A stretch of 6,230 nt of DNA from Oscillospiraceae bacterium (GTDB lineage: Bacteria; Bacillota; Clostridia; Oscillospirales; Ruminococcaceae): the NCBI GenBank assembly GCA_009784765.1, contig WQXP01000076.1, positions 1-6,230 on the forward strand, written 5' to 3'. Below are positions 1 through 5,853 of this stretch, piece by piece. Within the stretch, counting starts at the first letter, position 1; every line of letters begins with the position of its first letter. The notes under the pieces are model-generated. The model searched no databases. It was not told where the DNA came from and was given only the letters and a program-made list of their open reading frames with translations. The position numbers were made by a program, and so were the translations under genes.

Positions 1-120
1 GCGATTAAAGCTTTACAGGGCGATTACCGCATTCTTACGGGGCATGGGAGGGAAACAACACTCGGGGCAGAAAAGCAGGAGAATCCGTATTTGGCTGAAC
101 TCAGCGATTTTTGGCAATGA
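1..120 (+). CDS. MBL-fold metallo-hydrolase, C-terminal end (partial)
   Basis: The first frame is open from base 1 to a TGA at 118-120, giving the last 39 residues of a protein whose start lies outside the window. The segment GDYRILTGHGRETTLGAEK followed by QENPYL matches the C-terminal signature of small glyoxalase II-like metallo-beta-lactamase-fold hydrolases. In that family the GHG histidine is the last metal ligand and the TT.G.EK..NP.L helix follows it. Such enzymes are cytoplasmic metal-dependent hydrolases, often of thioesters, but the substrate cannot be read from this tail. The stop overlaps the next gene's ATG (ATGA), so the two are probably one transcript with coupled translation. 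From general knowledge, an MBL hydrolase directly before hemZ is a frequent clostridial arrangement. Family call is confident; exact function is not. Confidence 0.82.
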   Translation, partial: AIKALQGDYRILTGHGRETTLGAEKQENPYLAELSDFWQ

Positions 121-1364
121 ATGCTTCCTCTCCTTACCATGCCGCTCGGCTTCAACGGGCACTCGAAGCCGCAGGAGTCGCGGCTCCTGCGCAACTGCCG
201 TGGGGTGCGTTTACAGGGGTTCACCCGATTAGCTATATTCGGCAAAACCGCAACAAACCTGAGCTTGCTCTGCTTGGCATAAGCCCACAGAAGACAGCAC
301 TCGCGCTGGAGATAATTGCAGTGCAGGAAAGCATTCTTCAAGAACAAAACCCGCGGCTTTTGTACGCGGGCATTCCATTTTGCCCGAGCCGTTGCAAATA
401 CTGCAGTTTTGTCAGCGAATCAGTCGTGAAATCGCACAAGCTAATTCCGCAGTATACCGCTGCCCTTGTCCGCGAGATTGCGGAAATTCTTGAGCAGCAC
501 AGAACTTTCGACAGCGTGTATATCGGCGGTGGAACGCCGACTGCCCTGCCCTTTCGTGAATTAGCGCGAGTGCTTGAGCTGCTTGCACCGCTCCAAAGCC
601 GCGAGTTTACGCTGGAAGCAGGTCGCCCCGAAACAATCACAGAGGAAGTTTTGCAACTTGCCGCTCAAAGCACAGTAACACGAATCAGTATAAATCCGCA
701 GTCCATGAACGCCGCGACCCTTGAGGCTATCGGACGCGGGCATTCGGTTGACGATGTTTATACGGCGTTCGAACGTACTCGTAAGCATGATTTTGCTGTG
801 AATATGGATTTAATCGGCGGGCTTCCGGGCGAAAGCCTCACGGAGTTTGAAAACTCGCTGAAGGCGGTGATTGCACTCGCACCTGAAAACATCACCGTGC
901 ATAGTTTCGCGGCAAAACGTGCCGCAGACTGGGCGCAGAAAACCCCTCGCGCAGACTACACGCAAGGGGCTTACGGATTGCTGAAATCGGCGGGATATTT
1001 TCCCTACTACCTCTACAGGCAGAGCAATTGTCTCGGCGATAACATAGGTTACGCTAAAACAAGAGCAACCCCGCAGGGGCGACTTGCTCGCCCCGAAGGG
1101 TTGCTTGACGATTACGCTAAAACAAGAGCAACCCCGCAGGGGCGACTTGCTCGCCCCGAAGGGTTGCTTGACGATTACGCTAAAACCCTCGAGAGCATCT
1201 GCCGCTATAACGTGTTCATGATGGACACAGGCACGGACGTTCAAGTGCATGGGGCAGGTTGCGGCGCGGCCTCACGAATTAGCGGAATCAAAAGCTATAA
1301 CCCGAAATATCCCCACGAATATATCGCGACCACTCCTTTACAACCCCGCGATTGTGTGGTATAA
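117..1364 (+). CDS. hemZ: HemZ-like radical SAM protein (coproporphyrinogen dehydrogenase family), altered C-terminus
   Basis: This is a radical SAM enzyme of the HemN/HemZ group, which by family oxidises coproporphyrinogen III without oxygen in the cytoplasm; activity of this copy is not shown. From ATG 117 it has 415 residues. LPWGAFTGVHP (27-37) is the HemZ lead-in, and C89, C93 and C96 in CPSRCKYC bind the 4Fe-4S cluster. GGGTP (137-141), EAGRPETI (167-174), RISINPQS (189-196) and MDLIGGLPGE (230-239) follow in family order. ATG 117 was chosen because it overlaps the preceding TGA as ATGA; TTG 111 is an in-frame alternative. It lacks the roughly 130-residue N-terminal region of long HemZ proteins. 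Two oddities are visible. Residues 312-353 are a 21-residue unit repeated twice, inserted after GYAK. The last residues, TPLQPRDCVV, are encoded by a promoter-like repeat that supplies the stop, so the usual C-terminal helix appears to be replaced. Confidence 0.85.
   Translation: MNASSPYHAARLQRALEAAGVAAPAQLPWGAFTGVHPISYIRQNRNKPELALLGISPQKTALALEIIAVQESILQEQNPRLLYAGIPFCPSRCKYCSFVSESVVKSHKLIPQYTAALVREIAEILEQHRTFDSVYIGGGTPTALPFRELARVLELLAPLQSREFTLEAGRPETITEEVLQLAAQSTVTRISINPQSMNAATLEAIGRGHSVDDVYTAFERTRKHDFAVNMDLIGGLPGESLTEFENSLKAVIALAPENITVHSFAAKRAADWAQKTPRADYTQGAYGLLKSAGYFPYYLYRQSNCLGDNIGYAKTRATPQGRLARPEGLLDDYAKTRATPQGRLARPEGLLDDYAKTLESICRYNVFMMDTGTDVQVHGAGCGAASRISGIKSYNPKYPHEYIATTPLQPRDCVV
1049..1186 (+). 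repeat. 63-bp in-frame tandem repeat with internal palindrome inside hemZ
   Basis: Two identical 63-bp units lie at 1049-1111 and 1112-1174, followed by a partial third copy (TTACGCTAAAAC, 1175-1186). Each unit adds 21 residues, starting YAKTRATPQG and ending EGLLDD, without breaking the frame. Each contains a long imperfect hairpin: AGCAACCC (1064-1071) pairs with GGGTTGCT (1098-1105), and GGGGCGA (1076-1082) with TCGCCCC (1088-1094), around a CTTGC loop; the second hairpin is 63 bp further on. The 12-bp TTACGCTAAAAC flanks each 51-bp palindromic core like a target duplication. Inference: a palindromic element inserted in frame and was then duplicated by slippage or unequal exchange. Confidence 0.93.
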
Positions 1365-1365
1365 T
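1337..1365 (+). promoter_or_regulatory. Copied cassette promoter (TTTACA/TATAAT) overlapping the hemZ stop codon
   Basis: TTTACA (1337-1342), 17 nt, then TATAAT (1360-1365) with TG one base upstream of the -10. The 28 bases 1340-1367 are identical to the promoter of the first small-gene cassette at 5329-5356, so this is a copy of that repeat and not a chance promoter. The -35 differs by one base (TTTACA for TTGACA). The hemZ stop TAA lies inside the -10 box. No GGAGG site or cassette ORF follows on this strand. If active it would fire rightwards, antisense to the end of the helicase gene. Confidence 0.7.
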
Positions 1366-1404
1366 AGACCTCCACGGAAACCCTGAGCGGGGGGATATGC
1401 GCAA

Positions 1405-1473
1405 TTATCGAATGTCTTCTTTTTTCATTTTTGCGATTTCCGCCTCAACCTCTTTAACATCTTGTGGGTCCAT
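1405..1473 (-). pseudogene. Remnant of a small cassette-like gene (22 codons)
   Basis: On the minus strand an ATG at 1473 opens a 22-codon frame starting MDPQDVKEVE and ending KKEDIR before TAA. The charged helical composition resembles the C-terminal parts of the small proteins in the right-hand array. There is no Shine-Dalgarno sequence. The frame stays open upstream through the promoter-repeat copy at 1491-1518 (reading LDNPAIAAQRAT before the ATG), where the -10 box, leader and ribosome-binding site seen in intact cassettes are missing. I read this as a cassette that lost its -10-to-N-terminus segment by deletion. It may instead be a chance open frame; there is no proof of expression. Confidence 0.35.
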
Positions 1474-1490
1474 AGTAGCGCGTTGTGCCG

Positions 1491-1518
1491 CAATCGCGGG
1501 GTTGTCAAGGGGGCGGGG
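1491..1518 (-). repeat. Inverted copy of the cassette upstream repeat (broken promoter)
   Basis: Read on the minus strand, these 28 bases run from CCCCGCCCCCTTGACAACC through CCGCGATTG and match the sequence just upstream of and within the first cassette promoter (5316-5343) exactly. The -35 TTGACA is intact (complement of 1503-1508), but at a 17-nt spacing the -10 position reads CAACGC, so the promoter is probably dead. Its orientation is opposite to the copy at 1337-1365. Confidence 0.85.
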
Positions 1519-1542
1519 AAGATTTGTATGGTGGTGATTGAG

Positions 1543-1555
1543 TGTCGCCCCTACA
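1543..1555. repeat. Short interspersed motif TGTCGCCCCTACA
   Basis: A 13-base motif just downstream of the helicase stop. The identical string occurs at 4671-4683 inside the ATPase gene, and its AGGGGCGA/TCGCCCC core recurs in the hemZ palindromes. It probably marks a fragment of a GC-rich interspersed palindromic repeat family. This copy lacks the second hairpin arm. Confidence 0.5.
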
Positions 1556-1561
1556 TAAAGC

Positions 1562-3784
1562 CTATCCCATATCGCGCTTCAACCCCGAGAAGTCCAAATA
1601 ATCCTCGATGAACTGCTTTCGCAGGAGGTCGGGCGGCACGAACTCGTTGTACTTGCCTAAAATCTGTGTGTCATCGGGGAGCGGCAGGTCGTACAAGTTT
1701 AAGTCGCTGTTCAGGATTTCGCGGACGATTTCTTCCAACTCCTCTGCCGTGCCGTCGTAGACTACCTCAAGGAATACGCAGGTAATCCACGGCAGTTTTG
1801 ACTTAATCCCCCTGTGTCGAAGCGCGTAATTCAGCGTAATAATCTGCCGCGTCCCGACCCACGGAAAAATCGCGAACTTTTTCGGTGAGAGCGGGGTCAC
1901 AAGATTTTCCAAAATCCCCGAATTGCGGGCAATGTAGCGAATCTCGTTGAGCCGCTCCGCACAACGCTCGCTCAAGAAGCCGTAGGAATCGTCGCCTGTG
2001 AGAATGCTCCGCACTTTGCGGACAAGAATGGTGTGCAATTCGGCGGTGAAGTCCACGTCCCAGTCCACGACAGAAATGCCGGGGACTTTTTTCACGAAAA
2101 TGACTTTCGACTTCTCGTTGACATCGACTGTTTCCCACGTCATTCCCGCGAGTGCAAATCTCACGCCGACGGGGTAGATTTTATCGACTGTGCCTATAGT
2201 TCGGTTCTCGTCTTTGACTAACAGGTAGTCCGTCGAGAGGAACACAGTCAGGAACTTGTGGCTGTTTATGACTTTCTCGCCCTCGCGACCGATAATCAGC
2301 CCGCCGCGTTCCGTCCGTTGGAGTTGTTCGCGATATTCCATGAACGCGAGCAGTCGCTTGTAGTCCTCTTGCGGGATTTGACGGAAACTCCCGAGGTTTA
2401 AGACGCTTTGTGCTAACATCGCCGCCGACATTTCCCCGTTGCTTTTGAGGCTCGACATTGTCTGATGATACAGCAGATTGTAGGGGTGATTGTGCGGCGG
2501 AATCGGTTCAATCCAGCGGTCTTTGAGGTACAGCTCGATAATCGCGATTGTGCGGATAAACTCCCAGTTAATCGGGCCGAGGGTGTCATCGGAGTTGATT
2601 CTGATACTCTCCACGAATGTGAACAGCAGTTGCGGAATCTGTCCTCGTCGCCCGCACCGCCCGAGCCGCTGTGCGAAACTCGACACGTTCAGGGGTGCGC
2701 CGACTTGTACGGCTTGGTCTAACGAGCCGATGTCAATTCCAAGCTCAAGAGTCACCGTTGCGCCGGTGACAATTTTGTCGCCCCCGAACTCGCATTTCAT
2801 CTCGTCCTCGGTGCTTTCGCGGAGCAGAGCGGACACATTCCCGTGGTGGACTCTGTACACGTCGGGCGACTTATTCCGCAAGGCAATCTCCCGCAGATTC
2901 GCCATGACAAGCTCGGTTTCTTCGCGGCTGTTGGTGAAGATAATCGTCTTTTTGTCGAGAGTCTGCTTGAAAAGATACTCGTAATGCTCGCGATTGCCGA
3001 TGTCGCCGCAGTCAGTGCCCGCGACGTTCCCGACTGTCGGGTGACTGCTGCCGTCGGCGACTACCTCGGTGTCCCGCTTGTCGGCGTAGTTCACGAACCG
3101 CTCGATATGCAGCCCGACACGTTTTTTGCCCTCGTCAGTAATCGGAGCGGCACACTGCCGACCGCTTCCTGTATTGAGCCAGTTCTGCGCTAAGCTCACG
3201 TCGCCGAGGGTTGCGGACAGTCCAATTCGCCGCGGATTGCTTCCCGTGAGCTGCGTCAATCGCTCTAAGACGCACAGTAACTGTGTTCCGCGAACGTCCC
3301 GCATGAAGTGGTGAACTTCGTCGATGATTACGTACCGCAAGTCGGAGAACAGCGACAGACACGCACCGCGTTTGTTGGTAATCAGACCCTCGAGCGATTC
3401 GGGGGTAATCTGGAGCAAGCCTTCGGGGTTCTTGACAAGCTTGGTTTTCGCGGTTACGTTCGAGTCGCCGTGCCATTTGGTGACGCGAATGTTCGAGTCA
3501 AGGAGCAGGTTCTCTAACCGCTTGAACTGGTCGTTAATCAGGGCTTTGAGCGGCGAAATGTACACGACTCCTACGGAGCGCGGCGGGTTTTCGAACAGGT
3601 CGGTCAGGACGGGCAGAAAAGCCGCTTCGGTCTTGCCCGACGCAGTCCCCGACGATAGCAGGAGGTTGTCGTCGGTGTCGAAAATCACCTCACACGCCGC
3701 GACTTGGTTGCCCCGTAACTGCTCCCACTTGTTGCGGTAGATGTAGTCTTGAATGAACGGGGCTAATCTTGAAAAAGTGTCCAT
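1562..3784 (-). CDS. Lhr-like superfamily 2 DEAD/DEAH-box helicase, BREX/TerB-associated type
   Basis: An ATP-dependent nucleic-acid helicase or translocase of 740 residues. Motifs are in order: Walker A SSGTASGKTEA (44-54), motif Ia SPLKALINDQ (77-86), motif II DEVHHF (155-160), motif III SAT (190-192), motif IV IIFTNSRE (281-288), motif V GATVTLELGIDIG (341-353) and motif VI QRLGRCGRRG (372-381). DEVH plus QRLGRCGRRG is typical of the Lhr branch. Residues from about 390 to 740 are a large C-terminal region with no cysteine cluster or nuclease motif that I can see. ATG 3784 overlaps the ATPase stop as TGATG, and AAGGAG lies 11 nt upstream, so translation is coupled. In known loci this helicase type sits beside DUF2791/BrxD ATPases in BREX type 2-like and TerB-containing gene sets. 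That supports a role in DNA processing or defence, but target and activity are unknown. No clear terminator follows the stop. Confidence 0.88.
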   Translation of the reverse strand: MDTFSRLAPFIQDYIYRNKWEQLRGNQVAACEVIFDTDDNLLLSSGTASGKTEAAFLPVLTDLFENPPRSVGVVYISPLKALINDQFKRLENLLLDSNIRVTKWHGDSNVTAKTKLVKNPEGLLQITPESLEGLITNKRGACLSLFSDLRYVIIDEVHHFMRDVRGTQLLCVLERLTQLTGSNPRRIGLSATLGDVSLAQNWLNTGSGRQCAAPITDEGKKRVGLHIERFVNYADKRDTEVVADGSSHPTVGNVAGTDCGDIGNREHYEYLFKQTLDKKTIIFTNSREETELVMANLREIALRNKSPDVYRVHHGNVSALLRESTEDEMKCEFGGDKIVTGATVTLELGIDIGSLDQAVQVGAPLNVSSFAQRLGRCGRRGQIPQLLFTFVESIRINSDDTLGPINWEFIRTIAIIELYLKDRWIEPIPPHNHPYNLLYHQTMSSLKSNGEMSAAMLAQSVLNLGSFRQIPQEDYKRLLAFMEYREQLQRTERGGLIIGREGEKVINSHKFLTVFLSTDYLLVKDENRTIGTVDKIYPVGVRFALAGMTWETVDVNEKSKVIFVKKVPGISVVDWDVDFTAELHTILVRKVRSILTGDDSYGFLSERCAERLNEIRYIARNSGILENLVTPLSPKKFAIFPWVGTRQIITLNYALRHRGIKSKLPWITCVFLEVVYDGTAEELEEIVREILNSDLNLYDLPLPDDTQILGKYNEFVPPDLLRKQFIEDYLDFSGLKRDMG

Positions 3785-5103
3785 CAGAATTCAAACTCCT
3801 TAAAATCTTCGTGAATGACCTCCTCGCTTAATCCGCCCTTAGCCATCTCGAAGCTGTTCCCTCCCAGAATCTCCGCGACGCTCATGTGCGGATTCTGGTG
3901 CAGAATGTTCACAAGCTCGATGAAGTCGCGTATGATTTCTCGCGGCGTTATGTGCGACTCTGCGCCGACGCGGTTGTATTCCACTGTGAGGAAGTACAGC
4001 AAGTCCTCGTGGGTGAGTGTCGGTGAATACCCGAAAAGCCCTGCGTGAATGTTTTGCAGTTTTTCTACGAGAATGTACATTTCCTCTTGCGACAACATTT
4101 GCAGGCGTATGATTGGCGCGGTTAAGTCTTTTACTTGCTCGGTGGCGAAATGTCCCTCTGCAAGCCGCGATTTCAGTGCTTCGTAGCTGAACACTCCCTT
4201 GTATTTGTCCGCGATACACTGGGGCGTTCCGCCCATGAGAAATCCGATGTGCTTTGCTTTTCCTTGCAGAACGTCGTTGTACATAGTCAGGATTTTCTCG
4301 TAATTGTTCGCCCGCGTAATGCTGTTCGGGATTTTGAATATGTTCACAAGCTCGTCAATCACCACGAGTAAGCCCTTATACCCCGCTCCGACTAAGAACG
4401 CCGCGAAGATTTTGAGGAAGTCGTACCAAGTCTCGTCATTCACCACGAAATTTATTCCGAGGTCTGCTTTCGCTTCTTTTCGGGAGGGGTACTCCCCTCT
4501 GAACCAGCGCAGGACGTTCGATTTGAGCGCGCTGTCGTCCTCGCGGTAGGCTCGCCAGTACAGTGCGACTGCTTTCGCGAACTCGAAGCCGTTCACCATG
4601 CCCTCAAGGGAACTCGCGACTGCGTAAATGCGTTCTTCTACCGCCTGATTGAACTCGGCGGGCGGCAGATTGTCGCCCCTACAGGCGACTTCCGCTTGAA
4701 TCCCGCTGAGCCACTTCTCGAGAATCAGCGGCAATGCACCACCGTCGGGTTTGGATTTAGTCGAGAGGTTTGAAATCAGCTCCTTGTAAGTCGCGAGCCC
4801 CTGCCCCTTAGTCCCCGCAAATCGCCGCTCAGGGGAGAGGTCAGCATCCACGACCGCGAAGCCTTTCGCAGTCGCGTAGTTGCGGATTGTTTGGAGCAGA
4901 AAGCTCTTGCCGCTCCCGTACTTGCCGACGATGAAGCGAAACGACGCTCCGCCGTCTTCAATCATTTCGATGTCGTGCAAAATCGCCGCGATTTCGTTTG
5001 CCCGCCCGACAGTAACGTATTCAAGCCCCACACGCGGGACTACTCCGCCTTTGAGGGCGTTTATGAGGATATTCGCAATTCGGTTCGGTACGTGGTTTTG
5101 CAT
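3784..5103 (-). CDS. BrxD-like P-loop ATPase (DUF2791 family)
   Basis: A 439-residue AAA+-like ATPase. The N-terminus (RIANILINALKGGVVPRVGL, then VGRANEI) is the characteristic lead-in of BREX ATP-binding protein BrxD / DUF2791 proteins. Walker A is GKYGSGKS (60-67), Walker B is LLVVIDELVNI (245-255, D250/E251), FLMGGTP (288-294) resembles a sensor-1 segment, and TPREIIRDF (386-394) is the conserved C-terminal segment. No missing catalytic residue was seen. It is the first gene of a two-gene operon with the helicase, which it probably partners. A TTGACA/TACAAT promoter lies 46 bases upstream of the ATG, and AAAGGA about 11 nt upstream is a modest ribosome-binding site. Residues 141-145 (CRGDN) are encoded by a repeat-like hairpin. 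In many loci a TerB-domain gene or BREX genes precede this ATPase; here only its own promoter and the cassette array do. Family call is confident; biological role is inferred. Confidence 0.88.
   Translation of the reverse strand: MQNHVPNRIANILINALKGGVVPRVGLEYVTVGRANEIAAILHDIEMIEDGGASFRFIVGKYGSGKSFLLQTIRNYATAKGFAVVDADLSPERRFAGTKGQGLATYKELISNLSTKSKPDGGALPLILEKWLSGIQAEVACRGDNLPPAEFNQAVEERIYAVASSLEGMVNGFEFAKAVALYWRAYREDDSALKSNVLRWFRGEYPSRKEAKADLGINFVVNDETWYDFLKIFAAFLVGAGYKGLLVVIDELVNIFKIPNSITRANNYEKILTMYNDVLQGKAKHIGFLMGGTPQCIADKYKGVFSYEALKSRLAEGHFATEQVKDLTAPIIRLQMLSQEEMYILVEKLQNIHAGLFGYSPTLTHEDLLYFLTVEYNRVGAESHITPREIIRDFIELVNILHQNPHMSVAEILGGNSFEMAKGGLSEEVIHEDFKEFEF
4671..4689. repeat. Repeat-derived hairpin within the ATPase coding sequence
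   Basis: Contains TGTCGCCCCTACA (4671-4683), identical to 1543-1555. The arms GTCGCC (4672-4677) and GGCGAC (4684-4689) can form a 6-bp stem around CCTACA. On the coding strand it specifies V-A-C-R-G-D around residues 139-144 of the ATPase. It may be a small palindromic element absorbed into the gene, or a coincidence of sequence. Confidence 0.4.
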
Positions 5104-5148
5104 TTCAGAGCCATTCCTTTACTTGTTCTGTGTAGTCGGGGTTATCTT

Positions 5149-5177
5149 ATTGTACACCAAAACCACGCGAATGTCAA
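5149..5177 (-). promoter_or_regulatory. Sigma-A promoter of the ATPase-helicase operon
   Basis: On the minus strand TTGACA (complement of 5172-5177), a 17-nt spacer, then TACAAT (complement of 5149-5154): a near-consensus vegetative promoter pointing at the ATPase gene. The expected start point is near 5142, giving a leader of about 40 nt. No operator palindrome was recognised. It diverges from the first cassette promoter, whose -35 begins about 150 bases away. Confidence 0.85.
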
Positions 5178-5325
5178 GGGGTAATGCAGATTTAATCCAC
5201 GAACTTTGTCAAGGCTTTTTGAAAAAACCACCCCGTCCGCTTCGCGTCCATCCCTCCACAGGAGGGGATTGCCACCCCACCACCCTCTCTTGAGGCGGCG
5301 TGTCTGCGAAAATCCCCCCGCCCCC
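5178..5325. other. Intergenic spacer between divergent operon and array, with short hairpin
   Basis: No gene is supported here. A 6-bp hairpin CCCTCC-ACA-GGAGGG lies at 5252-5266 within a C-rich stretch that also has AAAAAACCACCCC (5222-5234). The block looks like an interspersed repeat of the kind scattered in clostridial genomes, but only one copy is visible in the window. From 5312 it becomes the upstream cassette repeat (ATCCCCCCGCCCCC before the -35). Confidence 0.5.
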
Positions 5326-5354
5326 TTGACAACCCCGCGATTGTGTGGTATAAT
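5326..5354 (+). promoter_or_regulatory. Cassette 1 promoter, consensus sigma-A with extended -10
   Basis: TTGACA (5326-5331), a 17-nt spacer, TATAAT (5349-5354), with TG one base upstream of the -10. Both hexamers match consensus exactly at optimal spacing, so constitutive strong transcription is expected. The transcript should start near 5361 and end at the terminator near 5587, about 230 nt. Confidence 0.93.
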
Positions 5355-5378
5355 AGCAAGAGAGGGGAGGTGGAAGCT

Positions 5379-5555
5379 ATGATAGAAAGCAAAATGATGC
5401 TCAGGTCAATATCTGCCGCAATAGCAAAATCAAAGACACTGAAAGAGGCTCATGCTCATGTGCGGAATATGGCTAATGTCGAAGGAGTCGCTATTCCGAC
5501 GTATGAGGAGGAGTTAGCGGAAATCCGTGAACTTCGCGGTGAACTTGACGACTGA
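5379..5555 (+). CDS. Cassette 1 small protein, 58 aa, unknown function
   Basis: I do not recognise this protein. It runs from MIESKMMLRS to ELRGELDD. ATG 5379 was chosen because GGAGG (5366-5370) lies 8 nt upstream and because an earlier GTG in frame (5343) would sit within the promoter. It has no cysteine, signal peptide or membrane segment. The first half is mildly basic and alanine-rich and the C-terminus is strongly acidic (TYEEELAEIRELRGELDD), which suggests a short helical, probably cytoplasmic protein. Clear codons, a strong ribosome-binding site, its own promoter and its own terminator all support a real gene. Its sequence is not obviously related to the next two ORFs although the flanks are nearly the same. 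A short regulator, antitoxin-like or inhibitor protein is possible but there is no motif to show it. Confidence 0.8.
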   Translation: MIESKMMLRSISAAIAKSKTLKEAHAHVRNMANVEGVAIPTYEEELAEIRELRGELDD

Positions 5556-5559
5556 ACCA

Positions 5560-5587
5560 AAAACCACCCGATTTCTCGGGTGGTTTT
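5560..5587 (+). terminator. Cassette 1 palindromic intrinsic terminator
   Basis: AAAACCACCCGA (5560-5571), loop TTTC, TCGGGTGGTTTT (5576-5587): a perfect 12-bp stem ending in four T residues, four bases after the stop codon. Because A residues precede and T residues follow, it could terminate transcription from either strand. Confidence 0.92.
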
Positions 5588-5626
5588 CGTGTTATCGTCA
5601 TTCCGTGATTTATCCGCGAAAATCAC

Positions 5627-5655
5627 TTGACAACCCCGCGATTGTGTGGTATAAT
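5627..5655 (+). promoter_or_regulatory. Cassette 2 promoter, consensus sigma-A with extended -10
   Basis: TTGACA (5627-5632), 17 nt, TATAAT (5650-5655). Identical to the cassette 1 promoter over all 29 bases including the spacer. The sequence upstream differs (CGCGAAAATCAC in place of the C-rich block), so the conserved unit here begins at the -35. Confidence 0.93.
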
Positions 5656-5679
5656 GGCGAGAGAGGGGAGGTGATAATC

Positions 5680-5853
5680 ATGACAAGACATGAATTATTC
5701 ATGCTTGTGAACAGCATGAAAAGACACGCTGTAAGAGGGCAATGGGACGACGTTGAGGCAATCATTGACGACACCCTTTGGGCAACATCAGATAAAGAAT
5801 GGCGCGAGGCGAATAAACACATCTTTGAAAAGAAAGCAAAACCACCCGCATAA
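5680..5853 (+). CDS. Cassette 2 small protein, 57 aa, unknown function
   Basis: I do not recognise this protein. It begins MTRHELFMLV and ends EKKAKPPA. ATG 5680 has GGAGG (5667-5671) 8 nt upstream, the same geometry as the other cassettes. It has three tryptophans (22, 34, 41), equal numbers of acidic and basic residues, no cysteine and no membrane segment. The middle (QWDDVEAIIDDTLWAT) looks like an amphipathic helix. The tail AKPPA is encoded by AAAACCACCCG (5838-5848), a duplicate of the terminator's left arm 22 bases further on, so the present C-terminus may have been created by a recombination event reaching into the flank. It is probably expressed alone from its own promoter. The length is close to its neighbours but no alignment is evident by eye. 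Confidence 0.8.
   Translation: MTRHELFMLVNSMKRHAVRGQWDDVEAIIDDTLWATSDKEWREANKHIFEKKAKPPA

Noticed and set aside
111..116. TTG 111 as the hemZ start.
   Set aside because: Possible, but ATG 117 makes the typical ATGA overlap with the previous gene and is a stronger start codon; neither has a clear ribosome-binding site.
810..1250. Minus-strand open frame of 146 codons opposite hemZ, containing a tandem repeat.
   Set aside because: It is a shadow of hemZ; the repeat is simply the complement of the hemZ 63-bp units, and all family motifs lie on the plus strand.
1397..1537. Plus-strand ORF of 46 codons from ATG 1397, with an apparent lipobox-like LTSC and a promoter upstream.
   Set aside because: It is antisense to the minus-strand cassette remnant and its C-terminal part is the complement of the promoter repeat. 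The hydrophobic stretch comes from reading Lys/Glu codons on the wrong strand. The ribosome-binding site is only a G-run.
1365..1561. Bidirectional terminator between the convergent hemZ and helicase genes.
   Set aside because: I looked for a GC-rich hairpin followed by a T-run on either strand and found none convincing.
5343..5378. Upstream GTG start for the cassette 1 protein, adding 12 residues.
   Set aside because: The GTG lies inside the promoter spacer, upstream of the transcription start, and GGAGG is correctly placed for ATG 5379.
5192..5392. Minus-strand open frame of 66 codons crossing the cassette 1 promoter.
   Set aside because: It spans the promoter and ribosome-binding region of cassette 1 in antisense and has no plausible ribosome-binding site or family motif.
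5559..5620. Integron attC-like recombination site formed by the palindromic terminator.
   Set aside because: The stem is a perfect short hairpin followed by T residues, as in an intrinsic terminator. The R-box core sites and unpaired bases of attC are not recognised, and no integrase is visible. Kept only as an analogy.
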